A stretch of DNA of 64,000 bases from JACMQW01 sp964536965 (lineage in GTDB: Bacteria; Bdellovibrionota; UBA1018). This document shows positions 25,577-34,102 of the stretch, one piece after another. The stretch lies in the NCBI GenBank assembly GCA_964536965.1, contig CAZIAL010000001.1, positions 124,001 through 188,000 of the forward strand, in the 5' to 3' direction. The notes beneath the pieces are model-generated. The model saw only the letters and a list, made by a program, of their open reading frames with translations, had not been told where the DNA came from and ran no database searches. The position numbers and the translations under genes are program-made. Numbering within the stretch: the stretch's first letter is position 1; the number at the start of each line of letters is the position of its first letter.

Positions 25577-26452
25577 TTAATCCTTCCGGCCGAGCGACCG
25601 CAGCCGGCAGACCGTACCGACCCCTTGGTCCGTGAAAAGTTCTTCGAGCAGACCGTGCGGACGGCGCGCGTTGAAGATATGCACGTCCTTTACGCCGTTC
25701 TTCAGCGCATGCAGAACCGTGTTCGCCTTCGCGAGCATTCCGCCCTTCACGACTCCGGATTCGATCAGGACTTCGAGTTCGCCGGCGTCGAGTTCCTGGA
25801 CGAGTTTACCGTCCGCGCCGAGAATGCCTTCCTGGTCGGTGAGAAAAAGGACTTTATCGATGTCGAGCGCTTCCGCGATGCGGACGGCCGCCCAGTCGGC
25901 GTTGATGTTGTAGGCTTGACCATTTTCGCCCACGCCGATCGGAGCGATGACCGGGATGGTGCCGAGTCCTTCGTCCTGGGTGCGCAGAATGGCTTCGATC
26001 GCTGCCGGACGAACGTCCGTGATTTCGCCGACGAGCCCGAGCTCTTCGCGCATCGGCTTACAGTAGAGCGTGCGCGCGTCGCTGCCGGCAAGTCCGATCG
26101 CCCGCACGGCCGCCTGATTCAGCGTCCGAACGATGCGGCGATTCACCTTTCCGCACAGGACCATCTCGATCGTCTCCATCATCACCTGGGTCGTCACGCG
26201 CAGGCCATCGACGAAGGTCCAGGTGATGCCTTTCGCTTCGAGCTCGCGGTTGATCGCCGGTCCGCCTCCGTGAACGAGGACGACGTTTACGCCCGCGCCG
26301 CGGATGAGCGAAAGATCTTCGCAAAGTGCGGCGACGAGGCTTTCGTCTTCGAGAGCCGCGCCGCCGAGCTTGATGAGGACCCGCGTGCCGGTGAATTTCT
26401 TCACGTAGCCGAGAGCCGATTTAACCGTTTGGAGGCTATGGGAATCGTGCAT
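25577..26452 (-). CDS. argB: Acetylglutamate kinase
   Basis: The 291-residue amino-acid kinase phosphorylates N-acetylglutamate, usually the arginine-controlled step. It shows LIKLGGAALED, LVHGGGPAINRELEAKGI, the NINAD segment and the MLAKANTVLHAL lysine region near the C-terminus. The N-terminal extension before TRVLIKLGG (about 22 residues, HDSHSLQTVKSALGYVKKF) is of the kind found in arginine-sensitive hexameric enzymes. That would imply feedback inhibition, but this is inference. It lies 44 bp after argJ. Confidence 0.95.
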   Translation of the reverse strand: MHDSHSLQTVKSALGYVKKFTGTRVLIKLGGAALEDESLVAALCEDLSLIRGAGVNVVLVHGGGPAINRELEAKGITWTFVDGLRVTTQVMMETIEMVLCGKVNRRIVRTLNQAAVRAIGLAGSDARTLYCKPMREELGLVGEITDVRPAAIEAILRTQDEGLGTIPVIAPIGVGENGQAYNINADWAAVRIAEALDIDKVLFLTDQEGILGADGKLVQELDAGELEVLIESGVVKGGMLAKANTVLHALKNGVKDVHIFNARRPHGLLEELFTDQGVGTVCRLRSLGRKD

Positions 26453-26496
26453 CGTAAGTACCCACGGCGATCATCGCCGACGGACGTTCCGTTTCG

Positions 26497-27693
26497 TTAG
26501 TTATAGTCCGTGTTGATCTCGACGTAGCGCTTGGATAAATCGCATCCCCACGCGGTTGCCGATTCCTTGCCGGAATTCAGATCGATCAGGATCTGGATCG
26601 TATCGGCGCGGAGGGCGGACCGGACGGTGGTTTTGTCGAATTCCACGGGTGCGCCCTTCGTGAAAAGGACATGTCCCTGGATCGTCAGCGTCATCTGGTC
26701 GAGACTCGCCGCGGGGATTCCTTCGGCGCCGAGGCGCGCGAGGATCCGTCCCCAGTTCGGGTCTTCCCCGTGGATGGCCGATTTCACGAGCGGGCTCACC
26801 GTCACGCCTCGAGCGCCTTTGCGCGCGAGTTCGAGATCGTGACAGTTTTTCACCGTGACTTCGATCAGCTTCGAAGCGCCTTCGCCGTCCCGGGCGATGG
26901 ACTGGGCGAGGAGTTTCGACACTTCGAAAAGCGCCGATTTGAACTTAGCCATGTCTTCGTCCGTTTTCAGAGAGACGCCGGAAGCTCCGTTCGCGAGCAT
27001 GAACACGCAGTCGTTCGTCGAAGAATCGCCGTCGACCGAGATCATGTTGAACGAAAGGTCCGCGGCTTTCCGCACGAGGTCTTGCGCCACCGGCGCGTCG
27101 ATCGCGCAGTCGGTGAGCAGATAACCCAGCATGGTCGCCATATTCGGATGGATCATGCCCGAGCCCTTGCAGATGCCCGTGATCCGAACCGATCCCCCGG
27201 AGAGTTTCACTTCGGTCGTGATCGTTTTCGGCACGAGGTCCGTGGTCAGGATCGAGAGCGCGAAGAGTTCCGCGTAGTCGGACGCCTTTTCGACGAGTTC
27301 CTGCGAAGCGGCTTCGAGTTTCTCGATCTCGAGCTGTTTTCCGATCACCCCGGTCGATGCGGTCAGAACCTGGTGGGGAAGGCAGCCGATGGTTTTTGCC
27401 ACCGACAGCGCGAGCCGCCAGTTCTTGTCGCGCCCTTCCTGTCCGGTCGCCGCGTTCGCCTGCCCGGAATTGGTCACGATCGCGCGCACATGCGTGGAGG
27501 GGAGAAGTCCCATGCAGTAAGTGACCGGTGCGGCCTTACACTCGTTCTTCGTGAAGACGCCGACGCCGACCGCTTCCGTTTCGGAAAGGATCACGCCGTA
27601 GTCCGGCCGATACCGGCGCACACCGGAATTCACACCGCCCGCTTTGAAACCGAGGGGAAGGGGAGTTCTCGAAATACCTGGTCCGGACGTCAT
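26497..27693 (-). CDS. argJ: Bifunctional ornithine acetyltransferase/N-acetylglutamate synthase
   Basis: The 398-residue precursor recycles the acetyl group from N-acetylornithine to glutamate. It contains the self-cleavage region GSGMIHPNMATMLGY, where the Thr of MATML becomes the catalytic N-terminus of the beta chain. It also has TNSGQANA near residue 75 and GEDPNWGRI in the beta chain. Its ATG overlaps the argC stop by an ATGA. Whether it is bifunctional or only an acetyltransferase cannot be read from sequence. No separate argA is seen in the window. Confidence 0.95.
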   Translation of the reverse strand: MTSGPGISRTPLPLGFKAGGVNSGVRRYRPDYGVILSETEAVGVGVFTKNECKAAPVTYCMGLLPSTHVRAIVTNSGQANAATGQEGRDKNWRLALSVAKTIGCLPHQVLTASTGVIGKQLEIEKLEAASQELVEKASDYAELFALSILTTDLVPKTITTEVKLSGGSVRITGICKGSGMIHPNMATMLGYLLTDCAIDAPVAQDLVRKAADLSFNMISVDGDSSTNDCVFMLANGASGVSLKTDEDMAKFKSALFEVSKLLAQSIARDGEGASKLIEVTVKNCHDLELARKGARGVTVSPLVKSAIHGEDPNWGRILARLGAEGIPAASLDQMTLTIQGHVLFTKGAPVEFDKTTVRSALRADTIQILIDLNSGKESATAWGCDLSKRYVEINTDYN

Positions 27694-28883
27694 TTTACGG
27701 CTACCTCCAGCCGCCCCGTTTGGGCGGCATCAGCTGCGTCCATAGGCGCAGCCTGCGTACCCTCGGAGAGTTGTCCCGAGGAATTCTGTTCGTGGCGGCC
27801 GGCGACTAAGCCAAGCGCCGCCGGCTGGTCGATCAGCCGGTTGAAGTTTTCGACGGCCTGCGAGGCCGCACCCTTCAGCAGGTTGTCGATCAGCGAATGC
27901 ACGAAGAGCTTTCCGTCGGCATCGGCGGTGAACGCGATCTGCACCCGGTTCGATCCGACGACCGACTTGAGCGATAAGAGCTTCGGCGAGAAGCCCTTGG
28001 AACCGATCCGACCGAACTTCGCGAGCGGGTACCCGGCGTAAGTTTTCGCGTAGGCCGCTTCGACGTCCGCGATCGTCTTGCCGGAGGCGAGTTTCGCGTA
28101 GATGCCGGAGATGATCCCCCGCGGAGTCGCGAGAAGGGACGTCGAAAAAAACGGCGAGGCTTTCACGCCGCCGAAGGCTTCGAGATACTTCGTGATTTCC
28201 GGGAAGTGCTGATGCGCACCCACCTTATAAGGAAGACACTCGCCGTCCACTTCGGAGAAGAGGAGGGATTCGGACGCTTTCTTGCCCGCGCCGGTCGTCC
28301 CCGATTTCGCATCGATCACGAGGGTCGAGGCGTCGATCACGCCTTCTTTCACGAGCGGCAGGACGGCCATGAGCACGGACGTGACGTAACAGCCGGGGTT
28401 TGAGACCAGGACGCCTTCCTTCCCGTTCTTCAGGAAGGGTTTCGCGTAAGGGACCAGTCCGTACTGGGCTTTCGCCAGCGCCGTAGTCGCCGAATGGGTG
28501 AATCCGTACCAGTGGGGGTATTCCGAGGCGGCGAGGCGAAACGCACCCGAGAGGTCGACGACGTTCACGCCTTTCGCAATCAGTTTCGGGGCAAGCTCTA
28601 GGGAAACTTCCGCCGGGGTGGCGAGGAAAATCGTGTGGACTTCGCTCGAGAGCGTCTCGGAGTCGAGCGCGGTCATCGGGAGCGTAGGAACGCCGTCCGC
28701 ACCGTCGACGAAGAGGTCGCGGCCCAGCGAGAAGGAAGCAGGGTCCGTGGCGTAACAAGCCACGAGCTGCGCCTGGGGGTGGGCGAGGAGAAGGCGGGCG
28801 AGTTCGATCCCGGAGTATCCCCGAGCGCCCACGATTCCTACGGTGATGGATGGGCCAGGGGCGCCCGCATACTTATGCATCAT
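27690..28883 (-). CDS. argC: N-acetyl-gamma-glutamyl-phosphate reductase with C-terminal extension
   Basis: The 397-residue protein reduces N-acetylglutamyl phosphate with NADPH. GIVGARGYSGIELARLL is the nucleotide-binding loop, SNPGCYVTS holds the catalytic Cys, and AHQHFPEI holds the base His. The family normally ends near NLLKGAASQAVENFN...LGL. Here about 37 extra residues follow, encoded by DNA that contains three consecutive hairpins (27711-27781). It is the first gene of the arg operon, and its start codon lies within 10 bp of an ArgR-type half-site. Confidence 0.95.
   Translation of the reverse strand: MMHKYAGAPGPSITVGIVGARGYSGIELARLLLAHPQAQLVACYATDPASFSLGRDLFVDGADGVPTLPMTALDSETLSSEVHTIFLATPAEVSLELAPKLIAKGVNVVDLSGAFRLAASEYPHWYGFTHSATTALAKAQYGLVPYAKPFLKNGKEGVLVSNPGCYVTSVLMAVLPLVKEGVIDASTLVIDAKSGTTGAGKKASESLLFSEVDGECLPYKVGAHQHFPEITKYLEAFGGVKASPFFSTSLLATPRGIISGIYAKLASGKTIADVEAAYAKTYAGYPLAKFGRIGSKGFSPKLLSLKSVVGSNRVQIAFTADADGKLFVHSLIDNLLKGAASQAVENFNRLIDQPAALGLVAGRHEQNSSGQLSEGTQAAPMDAADAAQTGRLEVAVK
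27711..27781. repeat. Three consecutive short inverted repeats in the 3' end of argC
   Basis: Three perfect 6-bp stems sit within 71 bp. They are CCGCCC/GGGCGG (27711-27727), GCTGCG/CGCAGC (27733-27752) and CCTCGG/CCGAGG (27761-27781). They fall in the non-conserved C-terminal extension of argC, just before the overlapping argJ start. They could form RNA stems that affect processing or argJ translation, or be the remnant of an inserted palindromic element. Confidence 0.6.
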
Positions 28884-28885
28884 AA

Positions 28886-28965
28886 TGATTAAATATGCGC
28901 ATAATCACCCTCGGTCAACGGAAATACGTTGCATACATGAATTTTTATGCATAAATAGAATTCAT
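28886..28965. promoter_or_regulatory. argR operator: ArgR-type operator region between argC and argG
   Basis: The divergent region is AT-rich, unlike its surroundings, and holds several matches to the 18-bp ARG box (core TGAAT-N4-ATTCA). TGAATTTTTATGCA (28938-28951) is the best. ATAAATAGAATTCA (28951-28964) has one perfect half. TGATTA...TAATCA (28886-28907) is an inverted pair spaced by 10 bp next to the argC start. ArgR encoded at 24140 would act here on both transcripts. Confidence 0.7.
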
Positions 28966-29049
28966 CTTTAGACCGTGAAAAGGTCCAACCCAGGGTCGGA
29001 AATCGTTTCGGCGCAACAGTCAGAACAGTTCCAGAGGAAAAGTCAGAAA

Positions 29050-30261
29050 ATGGAAAAAGCCAAAAACAGCAAAAAAACGGTCGTTCTCGTCTATTCCGGA
29101 GGTCTGGATACCTCGATCTGTATTCCGATGATGAAAGAGGAATACGGCTACGATCATGTGGTCACGGTCACCGTCGATGTCGGTCAGCCGGCGGAAGACA
29201 TCGCTCAGGCCGCCGAGAAGGCGAAGATCATGGGAACCGAACACTACACGGTCGACGCGAAAGAAGAGTTCGCGGCCGAGTTCTGTTTCCGCGCCATTAA
29301 GGCGAACGCGATGTACGAAGGCTATCCACTCTCGACCTCGATCGCGCGGCCGCTAATCGCCGCAAAGGCCGTCGAAATCGCGCAGAAAATCGGTGCGACC
29401 GCGTTCGCGCACGGCTGCACGGGCAAAGGGAACGATCAGTTCCGCATCGAATACGGCATTCGCGCGCTCATGCCGGAAGCCGTGATCCATGCGCCGATCC
29501 GCGAGAAGAACCTGACCCGGACCTGGGAAATCGAGTACGCGAAAAAGAAGAACGTGCCGATCCAGCAGTCCCTCGAGAAAATCTGGTCCATCGACGAGAA
29601 CCTCTGGGGCCGTTCGATCGAAGGCGGACGCCTCGAAGAGCCGAACTTCGCTCCGCCGGAAGAAATTTTCCAGTGGGTCGTCTCTCCGACGAAAGCACCC
29701 GACGCCGTCACCGAGCTGAAAGTCACCTTCAAGGGCGGAGTTCCCGTCTCCCTGAACGGCGAGAGCCTCGCTCCGGGTAAGCTGGTCGCGAAAGCGAATG
29801 TGCTGGCCGGATCGAATGGTATCGGCCGGATCGATGTGATGGAAGATCGGATGCTCGGGCTGAAAGTTCGCGGGAACTACGAGTGCCCGGGTTCCACCCT
29901 CCTTCTGACCGCGCACAAGGCCCTCGAAGCGCTCGTCCTCACCCGCGAAGAAATCAAATTCAAGGAAAAGGTCGACGCCCAGTGGAGCGAGCTCGCGTAC
30001 CAGGGTCTCTGGTGGGATCCGTTTAAAGATGACCTCGAGGCGTTCATCGGCAATACGCAGAAGCGAGTGACCGGAACCGTTTCGATGCGCCTCTATAAAG
30101 GTTCGCTCACGATCGTCGGTCGCGAGTCTCCTTGGGCGCTGTACTCCGAAGATCTAGCGTCGTTCGATACGACGACTTTCGATCAGCGGGAGTCTACGGG
30201 GATGGTGAAGAACTTCGGGCTGCAGCAGCGGATGTTCTTCCATCTGGCTAAGAAAATGTAA
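29050..30261 (+). CDS. argG: Argininosuccinate synthase
   Basis: The 403-residue enzyme joins citrulline and aspartate using ATP. VVLVYSGGLDTSICIP is the PP-loop, followed by AHGCTGKGNDQFRIE and DENLWGRSIEGG, all family signatures. The ATG at 29050 is chosen because AGAGGAAAA lies about 10 nt upstream and family homology starts at KKTVVLVYSGG. An in-frame GTG at 28975 would add 25 residues and overlap the operator region. It is divergent from argC and shares the ARG-box region. argH follows about 920 bp downstream after a small secreted-protein gene. Confidence 0.96.
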   Translation: MEKAKNSKKTVVLVYSGGLDTSICIPMMKEEYGYDHVVTVTVDVGQPAEDIAQAAEKAKIMGTEHYTVDAKEEFAAEFCFRAIKANAMYEGYPLSTSIARPLIAAKAVEIAQKIGATAFAHGCTGKGNDQFRIEYGIRALMPEAVIHAPIREKNLTRTWEIEYAKKKNVPIQQSLEKIWSIDENLWGRSIEGGRLEEPNFAPPEEIFQWVVSPTKAPDAVTELKVTFKGGVPVSLNGESLAPGKLVAKANVLAGSNGIGRIDVMEDRMLGLKVRGNYECPGSTLLLTAHKALEALVLTREEIKFKEKVDAQWSELAYQGLWWDPFKDDLEAFIGNTQKRVTGTVSMRLYKGSLTIVGRESPWALYSEDLASFDTTTFDQRESTGMVKNFGLQQRMFFHLAKKM

Positions 30262-30381
30262 TCTGCGTTGGTTCTCGTCCTTGCCGAGTGCGGGGAAAAA
30301 AGAACTTCCCTTGAATGATGCAGTGTGTTAAACGCCGGGTGAAATCGTTTCAACTCACTTCCAACGACTTGGGGAAATCTC

Positions 30382-30789
30382 ATGAAAACGTCATTCTTGA
30401 CCCGATCCGCTTTTGCCTTCTTTTTCGCCTTCGCGATCTCCGCTCAGGCCGCGCCACGCGAGTGTGTCTTCAAAGATTTAGAACTTGGCCAGATCTATGA
30501 GGGCGATACGCCTTTCGAGATGCTCGAGGAGACCGCGAAACAGATCGATGTACCGGAAATTTTTTCGAAATACGTCGGTGAAATGGATCAAGAACAGTGC
30601 AAGGGCGCCGTGCAGGAGATTTTGGTTCGGAGCAAAGATGACCAATCGGTTTATACTTTCCTCTACACCAACGAAGATAGCTGTGACGGCGGGAATTCTT
30701 TCGGAGTGATCCTCAGCGACGAAACCCCAGCCCCGAATGAAGATAAAGTCATCGCGACGATCAGCGATAGCTTCATCGATTGCCTGTAA
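30382..30789 (+). CDS. Small secreted protein of unknown function
   Basis: The 135-residue product has a clear signal peptide (LTRSAFAFFFAFAISAQAA) and a mature acidic domain with four Cys (ECVF, EQCKGAV, DSCDGG, FIDCL) that could form two disulphides. No family is recognised. It sits between argG and argH on the same strand but has no obvious link to arginine. A short palindrome TGAAATCGTTTCA (30339-30351) lies 30 bp upstream of the ATG. Confidence 0.7.
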   Translation: MKTSFLTRSAFAFFFAFAISAQAAPRECVFKDLELGQIYEGDTPFEMLEETAKQIDVPEIFSKYVGEMDQEQCKGAVQEILVRSKDDQSVYTFLYTNEDSCDGGNSFGVILSDETPAPNEDKVIATISDSFIDCL

Positions 30790-31069
30790 GTCACGGATAG
30801 CGGCGGGCCCTCTCCTGGGGGACGCCCCGTTCGCTGACCGGAAGATCGAAAAGTTCACCCCGAAAGCCCCGGCCAGGTAGTCACCTGGCCGGGGCTTCGT
30901 ATTTCGGAAGGTGTACAGAGGGTTGGCAACCCGCCACTCCCGGGGTAATCCAACCGTAAGGTTTAGCAGGCAGTCCCGACGCTCCACCGAGAGTCGGTAA
31001 AACATCTGCTTCGACCGAAGGTTCTTCCAAACGCTGGCCAAACGAGTGGTCGGCATTTAAATCCCGCTT
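30790..31069. other. Intergenic stretch before argH, no supported gene
   Basis: Together with the inverted-repeat element at 31070-31165 this is nearly 400 bp without a convincing gene. It contains a strong hairpin at 30864-30897. On the minus strand a GTG-started 63-residue frame (31072-30881) has no ribosome binding site and ends inside that hairpin. Short stem candidates such as GGTTGG/CCAACC are present. A leader RNA for argH or an independent small RNA are both possible. Confidence 0.35.
30864..30897. terminator. Strong GC-rich hairpin, terminator-like
   Basis: AAGCCCCGGCCAGGT / ACCTGGCCGGGGCTT is a perfect 15-bp stem with a 4-nt AGTC loop, 75 bp after the stop of the small secreted protein. 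Neither side has a proper T-run, so termination efficiency is uncertain. It separates the argG-side transcript from the argH leader. Confidence 0.6.
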
Positions 31070-31165
31070 CACTTTTAGAAGGGTGCTTCGGGATTGTATC
31101 AGGCAGGATGCCGCGCGGATATAAAGGGCAGGAGGCCCGCTCCCGCAAGCACCCTTCTAAAAGTG
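31070..31165 (+). repeat. Long inverted-repeat element in the argH leader
   Basis: CACTTTTAGAAGGGTGCTT (31070-31088) and its exact complement at 31147-31165 are 19-bp perfect arms around 58 bp. The stem extends by CGGGA/TCCCG across one bulged C. Inside are two small hairpins, GGCA-GGA-TGCC (31102-31112) and GGGC...GCCC (31126-31138). The RNA would therefore form a three-way junction on a 24-bp stem. It ends 18 bp before the argH ATG, with the GAGG ribosome binding site just outside. It may be a cis-regulatory leader or a MITE-like element. Confidence 0.75.
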
Positions 31166-31183
31166 TAAAAAGAGGTTTAAACG

Positions 31184-32554
31184 ATGTCCAAGCTTTGGGG
31201 CGGCGCTTTCGAAAAAGACACGGACAAACAGGTGGAAGTCTTCACCGCCTCGATGGCCATCGATGAACGCCTCTGGGAAGTCGACATCGCCGGATCCATC
31301 GCCCATGCCACCATGCTCGGCGACTGCGGAATTCTTCCGAAGGCGGAAGCCACCCTCCTCGTCGAAGGCCTGCGCGGAGTCGGCGAGGGGATTCGGACGG
31401 GCAAACTCATTTTCAACCGCGATGCCGAGGATGTGCACTCCGAGATCGAACGCTTTCTCACGGATGCGATCGGTCCGGTCGCGGGCAAACTCCACACCGC
31501 CCGATCGCGCAATGACCAGGTCGCCACCGATACGCGGCTTTATTTGCGTTCTAAGATCGTCGAATTCAATCATCAGCTGAAAGTGACCCAGGAGTGGCTG
31601 CTCTCGGCCGCGCGAAAACAGAAACAGACGATCCTGCCGGGGATGACCCACCTCCAGCACGCCCAGCCCATCTCGCTTGCGCACCATCTTCTCGCCTATT
31701 TCTGGATGTTCCAGCGAGATCGCGAACGGCTGGCTGATTTGGTGAAGCGCGTGAATCGGATGCCGCTGGGGTCCGCGGCGCTCGCGGGCACGCCGTTCCC
31801 GATCGATCGCCAGCAGACGGCGAAACTCCTCGGATTCGAAAGTCCGACGGAAAACTCTCTCGATGCCGTCTCCGATCGCGACTATATAATCGAGTTCCTG
31901 ACCGCGGCCTCGCTCATCATGATGCATCTTTCGCGCTTGTCCGAGGAGCTGATCATCTGGTCGACCCCGGAATTCGGTTTCGTGAAACTCGATGATTCGG
32001 TCACGACCGGTTCGAGCATCATGCCGCAGAAAAAGAATCCGGACGTCGCCGAGCTCATTCGCGGAAAGACCGGCCGCGTTTACGGCGCGCTCATGGGCGC
32101 GCTCACGATGCTGAAGGCCCTACCGCTTTCGTATAACCGAGACCTCCAGGAAGATAAGACCTTTCTCTTCGAAGGGGTCGATACGGCGCTCGCCTCCATT
32201 CGTCTCATGCGGCTCATGCTTTCGACCGCCCGGTTCGATTCGTCGCGGATGCAGAAATCCCTCGAAGGGGATTTTTCGAACGCCACGGAAATCGCCGACT
32301 ATCTCGCGGCGAAAGGTCTGCCCTTCCGGCAGGCGCATGAGGTTTCCGGCCGGACCGTGAAATACTGTACGGAACGGAAAAAGGCGATCGAATCCCTGAC
32401 TCTAGCGGAGCTCCAGTCCATCGACGCGAACTTCGCCGCGGACGTGCTACCGAAACTTTCTCATGTCGCCGCGATGCAGGCTCGAAAGAGTGAAGGCGGA
32501 ACGGGAGTCGAAGCCGTCGAGCGCCAGATTGAACTGGCGGCCGCGTCCCTTTGA
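31184..32554 (+). CDS. argH: Argininosuccinate lyase
   Basis: The 456-residue enzyme releases arginine and fumarate. It belongs to the fumarase/aspartase superfamily, with the signature loop TGSSIMPQKKNPD, the N-terminal LWGGAFEKDTD and HLQHAQPISLAHH. RSRNDQVATDTRLYL completes the active site. The ATG follows AAGAGG at a good distance. The next gene starts within its stop codon (TTGA). It has its own leader with a long inverted repeat, so it may be controlled apart from argG. Confidence 0.97.
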   Translation: MSKLWGGAFEKDTDKQVEVFTASMAIDERLWEVDIAGSIAHATMLGDCGILPKAEATLLVEGLRGVGEGIRTGKLIFNRDAEDVHSEIERFLTDAIGPVAGKLHTARSRNDQVATDTRLYLRSKIVEFNHQLKVTQEWLLSAARKQKQTILPGMTHLQHAQPISLAHHLLAYFWMFQRDRERLADLVKRVNRMPLGSAALAGTPFPIDRQQTAKLLGFESPTENSLDAVSDRDYIIEFLTAASLIMMHLSRLSEELIIWSTPEFGFVKLDDSVTTGSSIMPQKKNPDVAELIRGKTGRVYGALMGALTMLKALPLSYNRDLQEDKTFLFEGVDTALASIRLMRLMLSTARFDSSRMQKSLEGDFSNATEIADYLAAKGLPFRQAHEVSGRTVKYCTERKKAIESLTLAELQSIDANFAADVLPKLSHVAAMQARKSEGGTGVEAVERQIELAAASL

Positions 32555-33396
32555 CGGCGAATCGCTGGGCGTTCGCGCTTCTTTTCCTCGTCGAAGCGTT
32601 CGGACCGACGAAGGCAGTTGCGGAGGACGCTTCGAAGCGGCCCATCGAGTACCGCATCGAAATTCCCGCCGGCGGAGCCGAAGGAAAGAAATATCCTGCC
32701 GTCATGGTATTCGGTGGATTCGAGACGGCAGCGGACGCCTTGGATCTGATTGAACTCCCCGAACCCATGGTTCTCGCGAGTTTTGATTATCCGTATTTCG
32801 GTCCGAAGCGGATTCGATTTCCGGCCGTGCTCTCCGAAGCGCCGAAGCTGAAACGTGCGATCCATCGCACGATCGAAGAAATTCCCCGGCTTCGCCGGCA
32901 TCTTGCCGCGCATCCTTCGGTGGACCCCGCGCGGATTACGGTCCTCGGCGCGAGTTTCGGCGCGCCGCTCGTGATTTACGCCAGCGCTCGCGATCCCGAG
33001 CTCCGGCGGTTGGTCGTGATCCATGGTTTCGGCCGAATTCGCGAGACCATCGAAGCTCGCGTGACGCAAAGTCTCGCGCGCAAAAAAGCGTGGCCGAAAT
33101 GGGTCATCGAGGGAATCGGCGCCCTCGCGGGATATTTAGCTTGGGTCTACCTCGACCTTCCCGAAATCGAAGAGGAAGCGCGCAAGCTCTCGGCCGGCCA
33201 CCGCACGCTGCTGATCGAAGCGACCGAAGACGAGTTTATTCCGCGGTCCGCGCGCGAATCTCTCCGCTCGGCGCTCGCCGAATCGAAAACGGACCTTCGC
33301 TACCATCCGATGCCGGGAAAACACCTCGGTCCCGGTGCCGACGAACTGATCCGGAAACTGACCGCCGTGGCGATGCGCTGGCTCGCGGAAACCTGA
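32551..33396 (+). CDS. Alpha/beta-hydrolase, secreted
   Basis: The 281-residue product starts at a TTG that overlaps the argH stop (TTGA). It has a signal-peptide-like N-terminus (NRWAFALLFLVEAFGPTKAVAED). The nucleophile elbow LGASFGAP (Ser near 136), an acidic residue in EATEDEFIP and a His in PGKHLGPG come in the order of an alpha/beta-hydrolase triad. It resembles dienelactone-hydrolase or acyl-thioester-hydrolase-type esterases, but the substrate is unknown. Translational coupling to argH is probably only positional. Confidence 0.75.
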   Translation: MTANRWAFALLFLVEAFGPTKAVAEDASKRPIEYRIEIPAGGAEGKKYPAVMVFGGFETAADALDLIELPEPMVLASFDYPYFGPKRIRFPAVLSEAPKLKRAIHRTIEEIPRLRRHLAAHPSVDPARITVLGASFGAPLVIYASARDPELRRLVVIHGFGRIRETIEARVTQSLARKKAWPKWVIEGIGALAGYLAWVYLDLPEIEEEARKLSAGHRTLLIEATEDEFIPRSARESLRSALAESKTDLRYHPMPGKHLGPGADELIRKLTAVAMRWLAET

Positions 33397-33404
33397 GTTC
33401 GGTC

Positions 33405-33878
33405 TTAGCTACGGTAGTATCGGCAGGAAACTTCGGCGTCGACGAACATCGTCGTTCCATCGGACAAGGGAATATTCCTCGACTCGGAGCTCTTCCCGCG
33501 GCCGATCTCTCGAAGCTTGATGCTGTCGCGGGCTCCGCCTTGGACTTCGAAGACTACTTCGAAGACCGTCCGGGGGCGCCGCTGTTCGAAGTTCAGCGAA
33601 AGGACGGATTCGATGATCGTCAACGTGCCCAGCGGAATGTCCCGCTGCGGGTAGGAGTGGACGGTGCGAAGGCGCCGAGCTTCGGCTACACTGTCGATTC
33701 GGTACTTAGAATGGGCGGTGAGTTCGGTTCCGGCGCGCCGTGCTTTCACGGTCGTCGTACAGGCGATGCCTTTTTCGCGCTTTTCGGGGCCGGCCGAAGG
33801 CGATGCGGACGTGGTCGTCGAGGTCAGTCCGAGGATGAGGATGCCCATAGGTAGAAAAGCGAAGGCGAGGTTTTTCAT
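33405..33878 (-). CDS. Secreted protein of unknown function
   Basis: The 157-residue product has a signal peptide (MKNLAFAFLPMGILILGLTSTTTSA) and a mature, probably beta-rich domain with two Cys (ACTTTV and SCRYY) positioned to pair. GGAG precedes the ATG. No family is recognised. It converges with the hydrolase gene, 8 bp apart. Confidence 0.65.
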   Translation of the reverse strand: MKNLAFAFLPMGILILGLTSTTTSASPSAGPEKREKGIACTTTVKARRAGTELTAHSKYRIDSVAEARRLRTVHSYPQRDIPLGTLTIIESVLSLNFEQRRPRTVFEVVFEVQGGARDSIKLREIGRGKSSESRNIPLSDGTTMFVDAEVSCRYYRS

Positions 33879-34048
33879 GGGGAGTCTCCTTGCCTCCTAC
33901 TTTGCAGATTCGAGGCCGAGAATCCTAGGGCGAATTGGTCGGAGGTGTTTAGTCTTTGGGAGGAAGCGGGGTCTGTCCCCGGCTTTGGCAGGGGTGAATG
34001 ATGGGTTTCGCGATGCGACATTCGCGGACACGATGAGGCGAAAATGCA

Positions 34049-34079
34049 AAACGGCCGACGCGATTGGCGTCGACCGTTT
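34049..34079 (-). terminator. Intrinsic terminator of the gene at 34103
   Basis: On the minus strand AACGGTCGACGC / GCGTCGGCCGTT form a stem with one mismatch and a 4-nt loop, 24 bp after the stop codon. TTTTGCATTTT follows. Confidence 0.75.
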
Positions 34080-34102
34080 GTCTGATCAAGGTCTGTTCGC
34101 AG

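Noticed and set aside
30880..31072. 63-residue minus-strand frame and possible cobalamin riboswitch before argH
   Set aside because: The frame has a GTG start without a ribosome binding site and ends in a hairpin. A GCCACT-like string alone does not make a B12 box, and the other conserved parts are missing.
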